19,780 nt of DNA from Pseudomonadota bacterium (GTDB lineage: Bacteria; Pseudomonadota; Gammaproteobacteria; Burkholderiales; Ferrovaceae). The notes beneath the pieces were generated by a model, which ran no database searches, was not told the origin of the DNA, and saw nothing but the letters and a program-made list of their open reading frames with translations. The stretch spans positions 1 to 19,780 of the forward strand of contig JAJZEH010000030.1 of the NCBI GenBank assembly GCA_021805725.1. The letters are read 5' to 3'. Made by a program: the position numbers and the translations under genes. Below are positions 1 through 6,576 of the stretch, in pieces. Within the stretch, counting starts at the first letter, position 1, and each line of letters starts with the position of its first letter.

Positions 1-14
1 CTCCACCCCGACCA
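1..14 (+). tRNA. 3' end of tRNA-Pro (partial)
   Basis: The first 14 bases read as the 3' end of a tRNA: the last T-stem bases, a CACCCCG acceptor strand, discriminator A and CCA. CACCCCG-A-CCA fits proteobacterial tRNA-Pro, whose 5' acceptor strand would be CGGGGTG. A Pro-Arg-His tRNA cluster is common in proteobacteria, and tRNA-Arg and tRNA-His follow directly. The body and anticodon lie outside the window, so the amino acid is inferred from the acceptor sequence and the cluster order. Confidence 0.6.
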
Positions 15-36
15 GATTTTAGGGTGTTCCTGACAG

Positions 37-113
37 GTGCCCGTAGCTCAATCGGATAGAGCACCAGCCTTCTAAGCTGGGGGTTACAGGTTCGATTCCT
101 GTCGGGCACGCCA
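37..113 (+). tRNA. tRNA-Arg (anticodon TCT)
   Basis: A full cloverleaf can be folded. The acceptor is GTGCCCG/CGGGCAC with discriminator G and an encoded CCA at 111-113. The D-arm contains TAGCTCAATCGGATAGAGC. The anticodon stem CCAGC/GCTGG encloses the loop CTTCTAA with anticodon TCT at 71-73, and the T-loop is TTCGATT. It decodes AGA. It lies 22 bases after the tRNA-Pro end and 35 bases before tRNA-His, so the three are probably one transcript. Confidence 0.96.
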
Positions 114-148
114 ATGCGGTAGAATGTCGTTCAGTTGTTTGTCTCGGT

Positions 149-225
149 GGTGGCGGTAGCTCAGTTGGTAGAGTCCCGGATTGTGATTCCGGTTGTCGTG
201 GGTTCGAATCCCATCCGTCACCCCA
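149..225 (+). tRNA. tRNA-His (anticodon GTG)
   Basis: The acceptor GTGGCGG pairs with CCGTCAC (one G-T wobble). An extra 5' G at 149 faces the discriminator C, the G-1 identity element typical of tRNA-His. The anticodon stem CCGGA/TCCGG encloses the loop TTGTGAT with anticodon GTG at 183-185. The T-loop is TTCGAAT and CCA is encoded at 223-225. It is the last tRNA before the terminator at 320-342. Confidence 0.96.
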
Positions 226-319
226 AAAACCCACGGGTGTGTTCCGGAGACGCACTTGACACACTTCACCCGAAGGGGGTAATCACCTCAAAACGTCCAC
301 AAAAGTGTCCAGCACGGCG

Positions 320-342
320 CCACTGCAGTTGCAGTGGTTTTT
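320..342 (+). terminator. Rho-independent terminator of the tRNA cluster
   Basis: A perfect 7-bp stem, CCACTGC (320-326) and GCAGTGG (331-337), with an AGTT loop is followed directly by five T residues on the plus strand. It lies about 95 bases past tRNA-His. It also insulates the tRNA transcript from the oppositely oriented HMA gene that ends at 383. The spacer 226-319 holds no gene I can support. Confidence 0.85.
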
Positions 343-382
343 ATGGTGGCCACGCCCGGTTTTATGTAAATTGTCCAGGATG

Positions 383-580
383 TCACTGCGCAGCAGGGGG
401 GTAACCCGCCGCACTCAGCGCGTCGACGAAAACCGAAGCGGTCAGGGTCGATTCAACGCTGACATGTTTCGTAGCCAGGTCTGCTGTAACTTGTGCGTTA
501 GGGTCCGCGTCGGCTATTGCGCGGTTTACCCTGTTGACGCAGTTTCCGCAGGTCATGGCGGGGACGGTGAATTCGATCAT
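383..580 (-). CDS. Small HMA-domain metal-binding protein (CopZ-like)
   Basis: A 65-residue protein made of one heavy-metal-associated domain. The N-terminal strand is followed by the metal-binding motif MTCGNC (Cys11 and Cys14), then by a helix-strand-strand-helix pattern ending in AAGYPPAAQ. Family members bind Cu(I) or similar soft metals through the two cysteines and pass them to efflux ATPases or regulators. I start it at 580 because GGAG lies about 7 bases upstream and the HMA fold begins there; an in-frame ATG at 655 would add 25 residues unlike the family. No metal ATPase is present in the window. The permease gene ends 134 bases upstream on the same strand, and that spacer contains a 6-bp hairpin (631-649) without a T-run. 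Which metal it binds cannot be told from sequence. Confidence 0.85.
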   Translation of the reverse strand: MIEFTVPAMTCGNCVNRVNRAIADADPNAQVTADLATKHVSVESTLTASVFVDALSAAGYPPAAQ

Positions 581-714
581 GATGCTTCTCCGGTGGTTAT
601 GCGGTACATGTAACTCTAAACCATTCTGCAGGCTTTTCATCCCAAAGCCCACCATGCGGTCAATTGACGTCAGACCTGCCGGTGAAAACTACGCCGACGC
701 CACTCGAGACGACC

Positions 715-1758
715 TTACATCACCGCATTGAATACATACCCCATGATGATGATGCCGATGGTGACAATGCCGGCAAACAGGGCGATCAATCTGGGCCGCA
801 TGACTTTCTTCAAAATCATGAATTCCGGCAGCGACAGGGCGGTCACGGACATCATGAAGGCCAGGGTGGTGCCCAGGGCCGCCCCTTTGCCCAGCAGCGC
901 CTGTACGACCGGAATGATGCCTGCTGCATTGGAGTACATGGGGACGCCCAGGACCACCGCGAGGGGAATCGACCACCAGGCATTCCGGCCCATCAGATGC
1001 GCCATGAAATCCTCGGGCACATAACCGTGAATCCAGGCGCCCACACCCACACCGGCAATGATGTAGGGCGTCACCTTGAAGACGATTTCGCGTACATGGC
1101 GTGCCCCTTGGGAAAATCGCCCGGTCCAGTTGGGCCGCACTTCCTCATGGGTCACTTCGGGCAACTCAAAAACCCAGGCCTCCACGAGGTGAACCGGGTT
1201 CAGGCGACCAATGACCAAGCCCGATACAATGGCCACCACCAATCCCAAAGCCAGGTAAATCAGGGCGATCTTCCAGCCAAACAGTCCAAATAGCAGGGCG
1301 AGCGCCACTTCGTTGACCATGGGGGCCGAAACCAGAAACGAAAAAGTGACTCCCAAGGGGACGCCTGAAGTCAGAAATCCGATAAAAAGAGGTACTGCAG
1401 AGCAGGAGCAGAAGGGGGTGACGATCCCCAGCGAGGCCGCCAGCACGTTTCCCACCCCCTGATGCTTGCCGGACAGGATCGCGCGGGTCCTTTCAGGGGT
1501 GAACCAGGTTTGAACCACCCCCACCAAAAAAACGATTAGCGCGAGTAGCATCAGTACCTTGGGCACTTCAAACACAAAAAAGCTGGCGGCATCATAAAAA
1601 TAGGAACCCTTCTGCAGGTTGAGAATGCGGTCCACCACCCAATCCGCGCCGATCTGCAGGTTGAAGTAAATGGCAGCCCAAAGGGCGGCAGCCATACCCA
1701 AACCTGCCAGCCAGCGGATAAGGTTATGGTCCTGATTTCTTTCCACGAGTGTGTTCAT
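715..1758 (-). CDS. ArsP/DUF318-family predicted permease
   Basis: A 347-residue integral membrane protein with about eight hydrophobic segments, starting near residue 14. The family hallmark TPFCSCSAVPLFIGF is at about 114-128, with Cys117 and Cys119 inside the membrane region. A second conserved block, GVPMYSNAAGIIPVVQ, is at about 271-286, and PEFMILKKVM follows at 311-320. Characterised ArsP members export trivalent organoarsenicals; many others are annotated only as predicted permeases and often sit beside a small CxxC disulfide protein, as here (2522-2761). The gene is divergent from sigZ. An ECF-like promoter motif lies 30 bases upstream of its ATG, so I infer SigZ control. The ribosome site is weak (AAGG). 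The substrate is unproven: arsenicals, another soft metalloid or a thiol compound are all possible. Confidence 0.85.
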   Translation of the reverse strand: MNTLVERNQDHNLIRWLAGLGMAAALWAAIYFNLQIGADWVVDRILNLQKGSYFYDAASFFVFEVPKVLMLLALIVFLVGVVQTWFTPERTRAILSGKHQGVGNVLAASLGIVTPFCSCSAVPLFIGFLTSGVPLGVTFSFLVSAPMVNEVALALLFGLFGWKIALIYLALGLVVAIVSGLVIGRLNPVHLVEAWVFELPEVTHEEVRPNWTGRFSQGARHVREIVFKVTPYIIAGVGVGAWIHGYVPEDFMAHLMGRNAWWSIPLAVVLGVPMYSNAAGIIPVVQALLGKGAALGTTLAFMMSVTALSLPEFMILKKVMRPRLIALFAGIVTIGIIIMGYVFNAVM

Positions 1759-1788
1759 GCATTTGCCTTATTGGGATCGTCTTGACAA

Positions 1789-1817
1789 GGAGACGAATCA
1801 GGCGCAAAAAAGATGCA
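1789..1817 (-). promoter_or_regulatory. Candidate SigZ-dependent promoter of the permease gene
   Basis: Read on the minus strand this is TGCATC, 16 bases, CGTCTCC. TGCATC occupies 1817-1812 and CGTCTCC 1795-1789. The spacer starts with a T-run. ECF sigma factors typically use a -35 followed by T/A-rich bases, a spacer of about 16, and a -10 containing CGTC, so the architecture fits. The same motif recurs at 2421-2449, facing the other way. Transcription would start near 1783, about 25 bases before the permease ATG. Confidence 0.65.
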
Positions 1818-1855
1818 GGGTATGACCGAATTTTATTGAAAACTGCATCCATTCG

Positions 1856-2401
1856 ATGGATTCTTCCAAACTTTCCTGTGTGCAAGCGGCCTGGCAGCAG
1901 CATCGCGCTGAATTGCGGGGTTACCTGTTGCATCGCGTAAAGGATGTTTCCCAGGCGGAGGATCTGCTGCAGGAAGTGTTTCTGAAGGCCATGACCCAAG
2001 GCCGGAAGTTTTGCGCCCTGGACAATCCCCGGGCCTGGCTCTTTCAGGTGGCCAGAAATGCCTTGATCGACAACCTGCGGCTTGCCAAAGACGCCCTGCC
2101 ACTGCCGGATGACCTGGCACAGGAGACAGATGCCCTGGCTCCTGTGGATGATCTCTCCGAATGCGTGGTTCGGGTACTGTCCGAGCTGTCCCCTGAAGAC
2201 CGGGAAGTTCTTCAGATGTGTGATATTGAGGGCATGAAACAACAGGATTTTGCAGTAGCCCATGGCATTTCCCTGTCGGCGGTGAAATCCCGGATTCAGC
2301 GGGCACGCCAGCGCATGCGCACACAGCTGACGGAGGCCTGCAAGGTGCAGTTTGACGAGGCGGGCCAAGTCTGTTGCCATGTGCCGCGCCCTTTGCCTTG
2401 A
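1856..2401 (+). CDS. sigZ: ECF RNA polymerase sigma factor, SigZ type
   Basis: A 181-residue sigma-70-family protein of ECF size. Region 2 spans about 10-76, with AEDLLQEVFLKA at 34-45 and PRAWLFQVARNALID at 58-72. Region 4 spans about 105-157, with LSPEDREVLQMCDIEGMKQQDFAVAHGIS followed by the recognition helix SAVKSRIQRARQRM. The C-terminal tail after residue 160 (CKVQFDEAG then CCHVP) matches the short cysteine-bearing tail of the SigZ subfamily. No anti-sigma gene adjoins it; the neighbours are the divergent permease and the downstream disulfide protein. The ATG at 1856 lacks a clear Shine-Dalgarno, so translation may be weak, or the start may be a non-ATG codon. The inducing signal is unknown; metal or thiol stress is inferred from its neighbours. 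Confidence 0.88.
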   Translation: MDSSKLSCVQAAWQQHRAELRGYLLHRVKDVSQAEDLLQEVFLKAMTQGRKFCALDNPRAWLFQVARNALIDNLRLAKDALPLPDDLAQETDALAPVDDLSECVVRVLSELSPEDREVLQMCDIEGMKQQDFAVAHGISLSAVKSRIQRARQRMRTQLTEACKVQFDEAGQVCCHVPRPLP

Positions 2402-2420
2402 AGGATCATTTCTGATTTCC

Positions 2421-2449
2421 TGCATCTTTTTGCACCTTCCTTCGTCTCC
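2421..2449 (+). promoter_or_regulatory. Candidate SigZ-dependent promoter of the disulfide-protein gene
   Basis: TGCATC (2421-2426), a 16-base spacer beginning TTTTT, and CGTCTCC (2443-2449). Including the preceding CC, the 31-base block 2419-2449 matches the inverted complement of 1789-1819 at 24 of 31 positions. The matches are concentrated in the two boxes and the T-run, while the middle of the spacer differs. It starts 19 bases after the sigZ stop codon and points into the gene at 2522, leaving a leader of roughly 65 bases. Confidence 0.65.
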
Positions 2450-2521
2450 CCGTATGAAACGCGATGAATGGGGTCGGGATCATACCGGCCAGAACATTGC
2501 ACTCGTTACAGGAGCATGGAG

Positions 2522-2761
2522 ATGAAAGACATCAAGGTACTGGGCACGGGCTGTGCCAACTGCAAAACCACGATCACCCTGATCGAGCAGGCTGCTCAAG
2601 CCAAAGGGGTCCCCGTCAAACTGGAAAAGGTTGAAGCGTTGAAAGACATCATGAGCTATGGGGTGATGTCCACGCCAGGCGTGGTGATTGATGGCAAAGT
2701 GGTGCATGCCGGGGGCATTCCTACCCGGGATAAAATCGAGCAATGGCTGACCAATCCATGA
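2522..2761 (+). CDS. Small redox-active disulfide protein (thioredoxin-like)
   Basis: A 79-residue single-domain thioredoxin-fold protein. The active-site motif GCANCK (Cys11, Cys14) lies after the first strand, and the cis-proline motif STPGVVIDG is at about 50-58. This is the size and layout of the family annotated as redox-active disulfide protein 2, usually found next to ArsP/DUF318 permeases. The family may reduce or carry the permease substrate or a regulatory thiol; that role is inferred. I start at 2522 because AGGAG at 2510-2514 is 7 bases away; the in-frame ATG at 2516 would be only 1 base from it. The candidate SigZ promoter is upstream. The protein is cytoplasmic: no signal peptide is seen. 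Confidence 0.87.
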   Translation: MKDIKVLGTGCANCKTTITLIEQAAQAKGVPVKLEKVEALKDIMSYGVMSTPGVVIDGKVVHAGGIPTRDKIEQWLTNP

Positions 2762-2894
2762 ATCAGGCGCCCACCAGGCTTGGCTGCGCTCATTCCTTGC
2801 CCCTTCCTTTCCGAATCCCCGCTTGTCGCGATTGTTCACCAATTTTCGCGTCTGGACATAATTCCCTGGCATCAGCCCACTAAAGTAACAGGTC

Positions 2895-2912
2895 ACCTGA
2901 ATCAGTTCAGGT
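2895..2912. promoter_or_regulatory. 18-bp perfect palindrome upstream of the yfdX-family gene
   Basis: ACCTGAA and TTCAGGT are exact inverted repeats around a TCAG centre, ending 26 bases before the ATG at 2939. It may be a dimeric regulator's operator, or a hairpin in the leader close to the ribosome site GGAGG (2927-2931). It has no T-run of terminator length. A weak promoter-like CATAAT lies further upstream near 2859. The rest of spacer 2762-2894 shows nothing I can support. Confidence 0.4.
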
Positions 2913-2938
2913 TTCAATCAGATCGTGGAGGTTTCATC

Positions 2939-3814
2939 ATGCTTACGTTACGCAAGGCGTTATCCTTGAATATGCTGTCCCTATTTCTGGCAGGAGTTCT
3001 GCAGGGCCCGGCCCTGGCTGCAACTGCCGCCCCTTCAACGTCAGAAGCAGGCAAAGCCCATCAGGAAGGAGCCCAGGCCCTGATCAAGGAAAGACAGCAC
3101 CTTGCCCAGGAGGCGGTGGAGGCCCAGGAGGCCATGCTGACCGCCATTTACCAGCTTGCAAATCATGACAAGGACGGCGCCTACAAATCTCTGACCACGG
3201 CTTCAGGAAAGCTGGACGTGCTGCTGGCGCGCGATCCCCACCTCAGCATGTTGCCGGTGGACGTGCGCGCCAGCACCACGGACCTGAAGGCTGATCCGAA
3301 GGCAGTGAAGGAAACCCTGTCCCAGGTCAGGGCCAAACTTTCGGCCGGAAAAATCCAGGAGGCCCGCGCCATGCTGGAGCCCCTCACGAGCGAAATCCGC
3401 ATCAGTACCGACTACATGCCCATGGAAACTTATCCCAAAGCCATCAAGGAAGCCACTCGGGATACCCAGGCTGGCAATACGGATGCTGCAGCCCAGCTCC
3501 TGGCCGACACATTGAGTTCGCTGGTCACCCGGGTCAAAGTGATTCCATTGCCGCCGCTCAGGGCGGAGTCGGACGTGCAGGAAGCTGAAATCCTGTTCCA
3601 GGCAGATCCGGTCAAGCACAAGCAGGCAGCCCTGGATCTTCTGAATCAGGCCTCGCAACAGCTTGAGGTGGGCAACCTGCTGGGTTATGGGGATTTCAAA
3701 ACCGTGAAACAGGAGATGGATTTGGTGAAGCACAAAGTCCAGGGCGGCAGTGCGGACAACGGCCTGTTCGGCCGTCTCAAATCCCTGCTCAAGGAGGCAC
3801 GCAACAAAATCTAG
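2939..3814 (+). CDS. YfdX-family exported protein
   Basis: A 291-residue protein with an N-terminal signal peptide: a basic start, a hydrophobic stretch at about 9-22, and ALA followed by ATAA with predicted cleavage after residue 27. It is therefore probably periplasmic. The mature part is mainly helical with many Ala, Gln, Glu and Lys residues and the YfdX-like blocks SEAGKAHQEGAQALIKERQ, then VKVIPLPPLRAESDVQEAE, then GYGDFKTVKQEM. E. coli YfdX belongs to the EvgA acid/stress regulon, but its biochemical role is not settled. The start at 2939 is supported by GGAGG 7 bases upstream; a longer reading from 2780 would bury the signal peptide. It follows the SigZ block and may be co-regulated, but I see no copy of the SigZ motif in front of it. 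Confidence 0.85.
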   Translation: MLTLRKALSLNMLSLFLAGVLQGPALAATAAPSTSEAGKAHQEGAQALIKERQHLAQEAVEAQEAMLTAIYQLANHDKDGAYKSLTTASGKLDVLLARDPHLSMLPVDVRASTTDLKADPKAVKETLSQVRAKLSAGKIQEARAMLEPLTSEIRISTDYMPMETYPKAIKEATRDTQAGNTDAAAQLLADTLSSLVTRVKVIPLPPLRAESDVQEAEILFQADPVKHKQAALDLLNQASQQLEVGNLLGYGDFKTVKQEMDLVKHKVQGGSADNGLFGRLKSLLKEARNKI

Positions 3815-3868
3815 GGAACAGTCGCCGAGCGCCATAACGGCGAAATTGCAAGGCGAGTCCAGATTGGT

Positions 3869-3905
3869 GACGCATCAGCCGCACATTGACGCAGGCTGGT
3901 GCGTC
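3869..3905. terminator. Long hairpin between convergent genes (possible bidirectional terminator)
   Basis: GACGCATCAGCC (3869-3880) pairs with GGCTGGTGCGTC (3894-3905), a 12-bp stem with one G-T wobble and a 13-base loop. It sits between the end of the YfdX-family gene (3814) and the end of the convergent DUF3014 gene (3955). No T-run follows on either strand, so it is not a canonical intrinsic terminator. It may assist termination or block 3' exonucleases. Confidence 0.4.
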
Positions 3906-3954
3906 CTGGCAGCCGCATGTCCCCGTATGCGATAGATCGCACGACATCCCTTGT

Positions 3955-4764
3955 TCATTCCAGCTTCTGTTGCCGTAAGTGCAACACGAGTTCCTGCTTG
4001 ATTTCCCTAAGCCTCGCCTTTATCTTTCGCTCGTTGACGCCGCCAATGCGCATCATGATTTTTTGCCCGGCCGAACGCTTCTCAAATTCCGGGTCCGCAA
4101 ACTCATAATAAACTTTTGGCCTTACCAGTGCGATGTGTTCCGCAATCTCGGGCGCGCCAATGAGATCGTCGAGTGCCAGTAGCAGACGGTCGTTGAAATA
4201 TTGCTTGGGATAGCCCAGTTCTTCGTAGGCCCTCTGGAAGAGTGGATACAACCTGACATAGAGCGCAACGAGCCTGCCGGGATCAACTTTTTCGGCAATC
4301 TTCACGTAGCGGGTATAACGCACCGCATTCCTTGCGCTCAGTGTCCATCCGTTTTCGTCGCCTTCCACGATAAATTTTCCCGTCGGAGGCTCCAGGGGCA
4401 TGGCGTTGGCAGGGACGATACGGCGCGGCAGATTGTCCACGGTGGCCACCAGATGTTGCACAATGGCTTCCGTATCGAAAAGCCGCATCAGGGACTTGCT
4501 GCCAATCAGGTCTGATAGCGCATTGAGCATGAAATGATCGCTTTGATTCAGGGGCGGTAGCGGAGGCTGTGGCGTGGAGGGTGCCTCGACGACCTGTTTC
4601 AGCACTGGTTTGGCAGGGGCTGGGGCTGGAGCAGGCATGGGCGGGGGGGGCAGGCTTGCCTGTGCCACCGGGGGCTTGTGCGTTTGCTGCCAATAGAAAT
4701 AGGTGGCTGTGCCACCACCCATAACCACCGCCGCAATGACGACGCTCCAAATGATTTTTTTCAT
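3955..4764 (-). CDS. DUF3014-domain membrane-anchored protein
   Basis: A 269-residue protein. One transmembrane segment at about 4-22 (IIWSVVIAAVVMGGG) is followed by a Pro/Ala-rich linker at about 31-73. A conserved helical domain then runs from NQSDHFMLNALSDLIG, through DNLPRRIVPANAMPLEPP and GWTLSARNAVRYTRYV, to a charged C-terminus. That layout matches the uncharacterised DUF3014 family. The soluble domain is predicted to lie in the periplasm with the proline linker spanning outward. It starts 14 bases after the methyltransferase stop codon and is the last gene of the aldolase operon. The ribosome site is weak, so translational coupling is likely. No function is known to me, and none is claimed. 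Confidence 0.85.
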   Translation of the reverse strand: MKKIIWSVVIAAVVMGGGTATYFYWQQTHKPPVAQASLPPPPMPAPAPAPAKPVLKQVVEAPSTPQPPLPPLNQSDHFMLNALSDLIGSKSLMRLFDTEAIVQHLVATVDNLPRRIVPANAMPLEPPTGKFIVEGDENGWTLSARNAVRYTRYVKIAEKVDPGRLVALYVRLYPLFQRAYEELGYPKQYFNDRLLLALDDLIGAPEIAEHIALVRPKVYYEFADPEFEKRSAGQKIMMRIGGVNERKIKARLREIKQELVLHLRQQKLE

Positions 4765-4778
4765 GGGTAACGCTCGTA

Positions 4779-5546
4779 TCAGGGCTTGACGAAACGCAGT
4801 GCAAATTTGTCCGAGGGTGCGTCCATTTTGAAGAAGGGCAGTTCTCGAGAGTCGGCAGGATTGCGATAATCGGCGCTTTCGGCTTCGAGTTTGAAACCGG
4901 CGCGCTGGAATTCCTCCAAGACAGTCTGTTCCTCGATGCGATGGAGGGACTTTGTAACCGTCGTGCCGCTGCCGGGTTTGGCGGAGTGGTCGATTAATAC
5001 CAGGTGTCCCCCGGGTTTTAGCGCATCAAACAAACGACGGTCCATTTTCGCGCGGTCCACCGGCATGAAGGCGATGTCGTGGTAGTTCATGATGATCGTG
5101 ATCAAATCCAGGGCATTGGCACCCTGGGGAACAGGGTCCTCATAGGGCAGGGCCGCAGCAATGATGTTGGCCTGGGGATGCTCGGCCATTCGCTTTAAAA
5201 ATGCCGGTCGAAGCTTGTCCGCCTGCGCCCAGACGGTGCCGCTGCTGCCCACCGCCAGTGCGAGCAGTTGTGTGGCGTAGCCGCCCCCTGTATCCACGTC
5301 GAGGACGTTCATGCCGGGGCCTGCTCCCGAAAATTTCAGGAAAGCCATGGGTTGGCGCCGGGCATCCGCCTGTCTGTCATCGTCAGTGCGCAGAGGGCTC
5401 GCGATGACCCGGGCGTAGATCTCTTCAAGCGATGGGCTGCCGGATGTTTGGCCATGGACTGGCTGGAGCAGTCCCATACCCAGGATGACGGCCAGCCAAC
5501 AGGCCTTCCAGGGTTTTTCAGCAAGCAGGATCGATGTAAGGGACAT
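4779..5546 (-). CDS. Exported class I SAM-dependent methyltransferase (COG4798-like)
   Basis: A 255-residue protein with a predicted signal peptide (hydrophobic stretch at about 15-28, possible cleavage after PVHG near residue 32). A Rossmann methyltransferase domain follows: RTDDDRQADARRQP at about 53-66, SAM-binding motif NVLDVDTGGGYATQLLA at about 80-96, and GGHLVLIDHSAKPG further on. This resembles predicted methyltransferases with export signals whose substrates are unknown. I start at 5546 because AGGAG lies 7 bases upstream; an upstream in-frame ATG at 5699 would overlap the aldolase gene by about 140 bases. The aldolase stop is 10 bases away, so they form an operon. A SAM-dependent enzyme in the periplasm is odd, because SAM is cytoplasmic. 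The hydrophobic segment could instead be an uncleaved anchor. Confidence 0.82.
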   Translation of the reverse strand: MSLTSILLAEKPWKACWLAVILGMGLLQPVHGQTSGSPSLEEIYARVIASPLRTDDDRQADARRQPMAFLKFSGAGPGMNVLDVDTGGGYATQLLALAVGSSGTVWAQADKLRPAFLKRMAEHPQANIIAAALPYEDPVPQGANALDLITIIMNYHDIAFMPVDRAKMDRRLFDALKPGGHLVLIDHSAKPGSGTTVTKSLHRIEEQTVLEEFQRAGFKLEAESADYRNPADSRELPFFKMDAPSDKFALRFVKP

Positions 5547-5556
5547 GGGGTTTCTC

Positions 5557-6576
5557 CTATTCCATGGCGGGGGTGTACTTGCCCAGGCAGGCTGCGCCGT
5601 TGAGGCGTGAACGATGATGCAGCGCTTGTTGTGCCCTGGTCTTTTGGGTGGCCTCACCGCGCCAAGCCTGAAGGACGGGGGCCTGAAGGGCGCGCCCATA
5701 AGAAAAGCTCAAGACCCAGGGTTGTTTTTCCGTACCGATATTCATGGCGTTGAGGTTGGCCGTAGCCATCGCATCACTTTGGCCACCGGATAGAAAATTG
5801 ATTCCGGGAACGGCTGTTGGCACGGTACGACGCAAGCAGGAGAGGGTGGCCCGGGCCACCTCCCGGGGTGTTGCCTGATCCTGGCTCGATGCGCCCGGAA
5901 TGACCATGCTGGGTTTGAGCAGCATGCATTCCAGCACAACGCGCTGCTGATGCAGCGCATGAAATACGGTGTGCAGAACTTCTTCGGTGACGAGGGCACT
6001 GGTGGCCAGGGTATGATCTCCGTCCATCAATACTTCGGGCTCGACGATCGGAACCAGGCCCTGCTCCTGGCAAAGGGCGGCATAGCGGGCCAGGGCGTGT
6101 GCATTCACTGCAATCGCTGTGGGCGTGGGCATTGCCGCTCCGATGCTGATCACCGCACGCCATTTGGCGAAGCGCGCCCCCAGCTTCTTGTATTCGCTCA
6201 GCCGCTGGCCCAGACCATCCAGCCCCTGTGTGACCTTTTCCCCTGGAAAGCCTGGAAGCGGTACCGTACCCTGGTCGACCTTGATGCCGGGCACGATGCC
6301 CTGCCCGGTCAACAACTGGGTGAGGGGCAAGCCCGTTGCTGTGGCCTGTCGCAGGGTTTCATCAAACAGGATTACGCCACTGATGTGGGTGCCAAGGTCC
6401 GGGGTGGAAAACAGCAACTGCCGGTAGTCGCGCCGGGCCTCTTCAGTGGAGGCTACGCCGACGGCCTTGAGGCGCTTCTCGATGGTTGCTGTGCTTTCAT
6501 CGGCGGCAAGAATGCCTTTGCCGGGGGCGGTGATTTCCGACACCGTTTTTTCCATGGCTTCCAGGAATGGTGACAT
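5557..6576 (-). CDS. Class I fructose-bisphosphate aldolase
   Basis: A 339-residue eukaryote-like class I aldolase, cleaving or forming fructose 1,6-bisphosphate through a Schiff base. Visible hallmarks are GKGILAADEST at about 19-29, FAKWR with Lys138, PIVEPE with Glu180, the Schiff-base Lys221 in LLKPSMVIPG, and FLSGGQSDAMAT further on. The length is slightly below the animal enzyme's (about 363). The start at 6576 has a good GGAGGAG ribosome site. It leads a three-gene operon with the methyltransferase and DUF3014 genes, and is cut off from the cytochrome genes upstream by the terminator at 6661-6697. A class II aldolase also lies in the window within the Calvin operon. This metal-independent enzyme may therefore serve glycolysis, gluconeogenesis or metal-limited conditions; that division of labour is inference. 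Confidence 0.95.
   Translation of the reverse strand: MSPFLEAMEKTVSEITAPGKGILAADESTATIEKRLKAVGVASTEEARRDYRQLLFSTPDLGTHISGVILFDETLRQATATGLPLTQLLTGQGIVPGIKVDQGTVPLPGFPGEKVTQGLDGLGQRLSEYKKLGARFAKWRAVISIGAAMPTPTAIAVNAHALARYAALCQEQGLVPIVEPEVLMDGDHTLATSALVTEEVLHTVFHALHQQRVVLECMLLKPSMVIPGASSQDQATPREVARATLSCLRRTVPTAVPGINFLSGGQSDAMATANLNAMNIGTEKQPWVLSFSYGRALQAPVLQAWRGEATQKTRAQQALHHRSRLNGAACLGKYTPAME

Noticed and set aside
606..625. A third, weak SigZ-like motif before the HMA gene (TGCAGA then TGTACC on the minus strand)
   Set aside because: Only TGCA and a few scattered bases match; the CGTC core is missing, so it is not distinguishable from chance.
664..1293. Long plus-strand reading frame of 209 codons opposite the permease gene
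   Set aside because: It is the antisense shadow of a well-conserved permease and has a low-complexity His/Gly/Gln-rich composition typical of such shadows.
1782..1826. TTGACA (1782) and TATGAC (1821) as a sigma-70 promoter for sigZ
   Set aside because: The spacing is 33 bases, far from 17, so these elements do not form one promoter; the sigZ promoter remains unidentified.
1789..2449. The inverted 31-base blocks around sigZ as terminal inverted repeats of a small mobile element
   Set aside because: No target-site duplication flanks them, there is no transposase, and conservation is bipartite with a diverged spacer. Both copies face the neighbouring genes, which fits promoters better.
149..3814. 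Genomic island inserted at tRNA-His carrying the metal block
   Set aside because: No integrase gene and no repeated tRNA 3' end are visible; a proper terminator and ordinary gene spacing follow the tRNA cluster.
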